This document shows, piece by piece, positions 20,267-20,927 of a DNA stretch of 20,927 nt. The notes below the pieces were generated by a model that did not search any database, was not told where the DNA came from, and saw only the letters and a list, made by a program, of their open reading frames with translations. This DNA comes from an uncultured Ruminococcus sp. (GTDB lineage Bacteria > Bacillota > Clostridia > Oscillospirales > Ruminococcaceae): assembly GCF_946187255.1 (NCBI RefSeq), contig NZ_CAMHRZ010000026.1:1-20927 (forward strand), given 5' to 3'. The position numbers were made by a program, and so were the translations under genes. Numbering within the stretch: the first letter of the stretch is position 1; every line of letters starts with the position of its first letter.

Positions 20267-20927
20267 ATGGGCCAGAAAGTTAATCCGCACGGACTCAGAG
20301 TCGGTGTGATAAAGAATTGGGATTCCCGCTGGTTTGCAGATAAGAGCACTTTCGGCGACACTCTGGTTGAGGACTACAACATCCGTAAGGATATCATGAA
20401 GGATCTCAACAGAAGATCCAAGAACCCCGCTGACAAGTGCGTATATGCAGGCGTTCCCAAGGTAGAGATCGAGCGTTTCACCGGTAAGGATGGCGCTCAG
20501 AAGGTTAGAATACACATCTACTGCGCAAAGCCCGGTATCGTTATCGGCAAGGGCGGCGCTGAGATCGAGAAGCTCCGTGCTGCTATCGAGAAGAAGATCG
20601 GCAAGAACGTAGCTATCAATATCGTTGAGGTCAAGAACCCCGACATCAATGCACAGCTGGTCGCTGAGAAGATCGCTCACGACCTGGAGGACAGAATCTC
20701 CTTCAGAAGAGCAATGAAGCAGTCCATCGGCAGAGCAATGAAGCTGGGCGCTAAGGGTATCAAGGTAAAGGTAAGCGGCAGACTTGCCGGTGCCGAGATC
20801 GCCAGAAGCGAGAGCTACCACGAGGGTACTATCCCGCTGCAGACCATCAGAGCAGATATCGACTACGGTACTGCTGAGGCTCACACAACCTACGGTCGTC
20901 TGGGCATCAAGGTATGGATCTACAGAG
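20267..20927 (+). CDS. rpsC: 30S ribosomal protein S3 (partial, runs off the window)
   Basis: About 220 residues are visible from the ATG at 20267, with GAGGAGG upstream, and the frame stays open at the right edge. It begins MGQKVNPHGLRVGVIKNWDS. The KH domain with its GxxG loop is seen at KPGIVIGKGGAEIEKLR, followed by the C-terminal domain (QSIGRAMKLGAKGIKVKVSGRLAGAEIARSE). S3 lies at the mRNA entry and has helicase-related function with S4 and S5. The order rpsS-rplV-rpsC is standard, and rplP would be expected next. Confidence 0.97.
   Translation, partial: MGQKVNPHGLRVGVIKNWDSRWFADKSTFGDTLVEDYNIRKDIMKDLNRRSKNPADKCVYAGVPKVEIERFTGKDGAQKVRIHIYCAKPGIVIGKGGAEIEKLRAAIEKKIGKNVAINIVEVKNPDINAQLVAEKIAHDLEDRISFRRAMKQSIGRAMKLGAKGIKVKVSGRLAGAEIARSESYHEGTIPLQTIRADIDYGTAEAHTTYGRLGIKVWIYR

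Noticed and set aside
1..20927. CRISPR array, tRNA/rRNA genes, insertion sequence or prophage genes
   Set aside because: I looked for regular spaced repeats, cloverleaf-like segments and transposase, integrase or phage structural motifs and saw none.

Overview
The window looks like chromosome of a Ruminococcus-type member of the Oscillospiraceae (Clostridia), probably near the R. albus group. The grounds are a secreted protein ending in a type I dockerin of Ruminococcus style, a GH74 xyloglucanase-type enzyme, BspA-type leucine-rich repeats, an S10 ribosomal operon in Firmicutes order, strong AGGAGG ribosome binding sites and near-consensus sigma-A promoters with 17-bp spacers. No tRNA, rRNA, CRISPR array, transposase or phage gene was seen. 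The genus assignment is inference.

Layout. (1) 1-2926, plus strand: the tail of an unidentified gene, a Nudix hydrolase with a clean terminator, then a CASTOR/POLLUX-like channel or TrkA-type protein with its own promoter and terminator. (2) 3023-7660, minus strand: an orphan Imm70-family immunity gene, possibly preceded by the vestigial end of a toxin gene; a secreted BspA-type LRR protein with a strong promoter, a palindrome filling the promoter spacer and a hairpin-rich leader; a nitrilase-family amidase; a 90-bp palindromic MITE-like element; an unrecognised gene coupled to a beta-carbonic anhydrase. (3) 7699-10837, minus strand: a non-catalytic dockerin protein, then sfsA coupled to a small unknown gene. 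(4) 10883-15853, plus strand: ypeB (spore germination) and rubrerythrin behind a sigma-G-like promoter, a DUF1858 redox-disulfide protein, and a lipoprotein GH74 enzyme. (5) 15894-20927, plus strand: the S10 operon (rpsJ, rplC, rplD, rplW, rplB, rpsS, rplV, rpsC partial) behind two tandem promoters and a long structured leader with an internal terminator. It also holds an unusual 254-nt structured, apparently non-coding gap between rplW and rplB.

Most genes are housekeeping or plant-fibre and surface functions. The parts least explained by known gene content are the rplW-rplB gap, the rpsJ leader with its attenuator-like terminator and second large hairpin, the sigma-G promoter of ypeB-rubrerythrin in a genus often described as non-sporing, the orphan immunity gene with its upstream remnant, and the promoter-spacer palindrome of the LRR gene. 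I did not find a clear new multi-gene defence or mobile system. Several start codons were moved from the longest open frame on ribosome-binding-site evidence, and these cases are noted in the entries.
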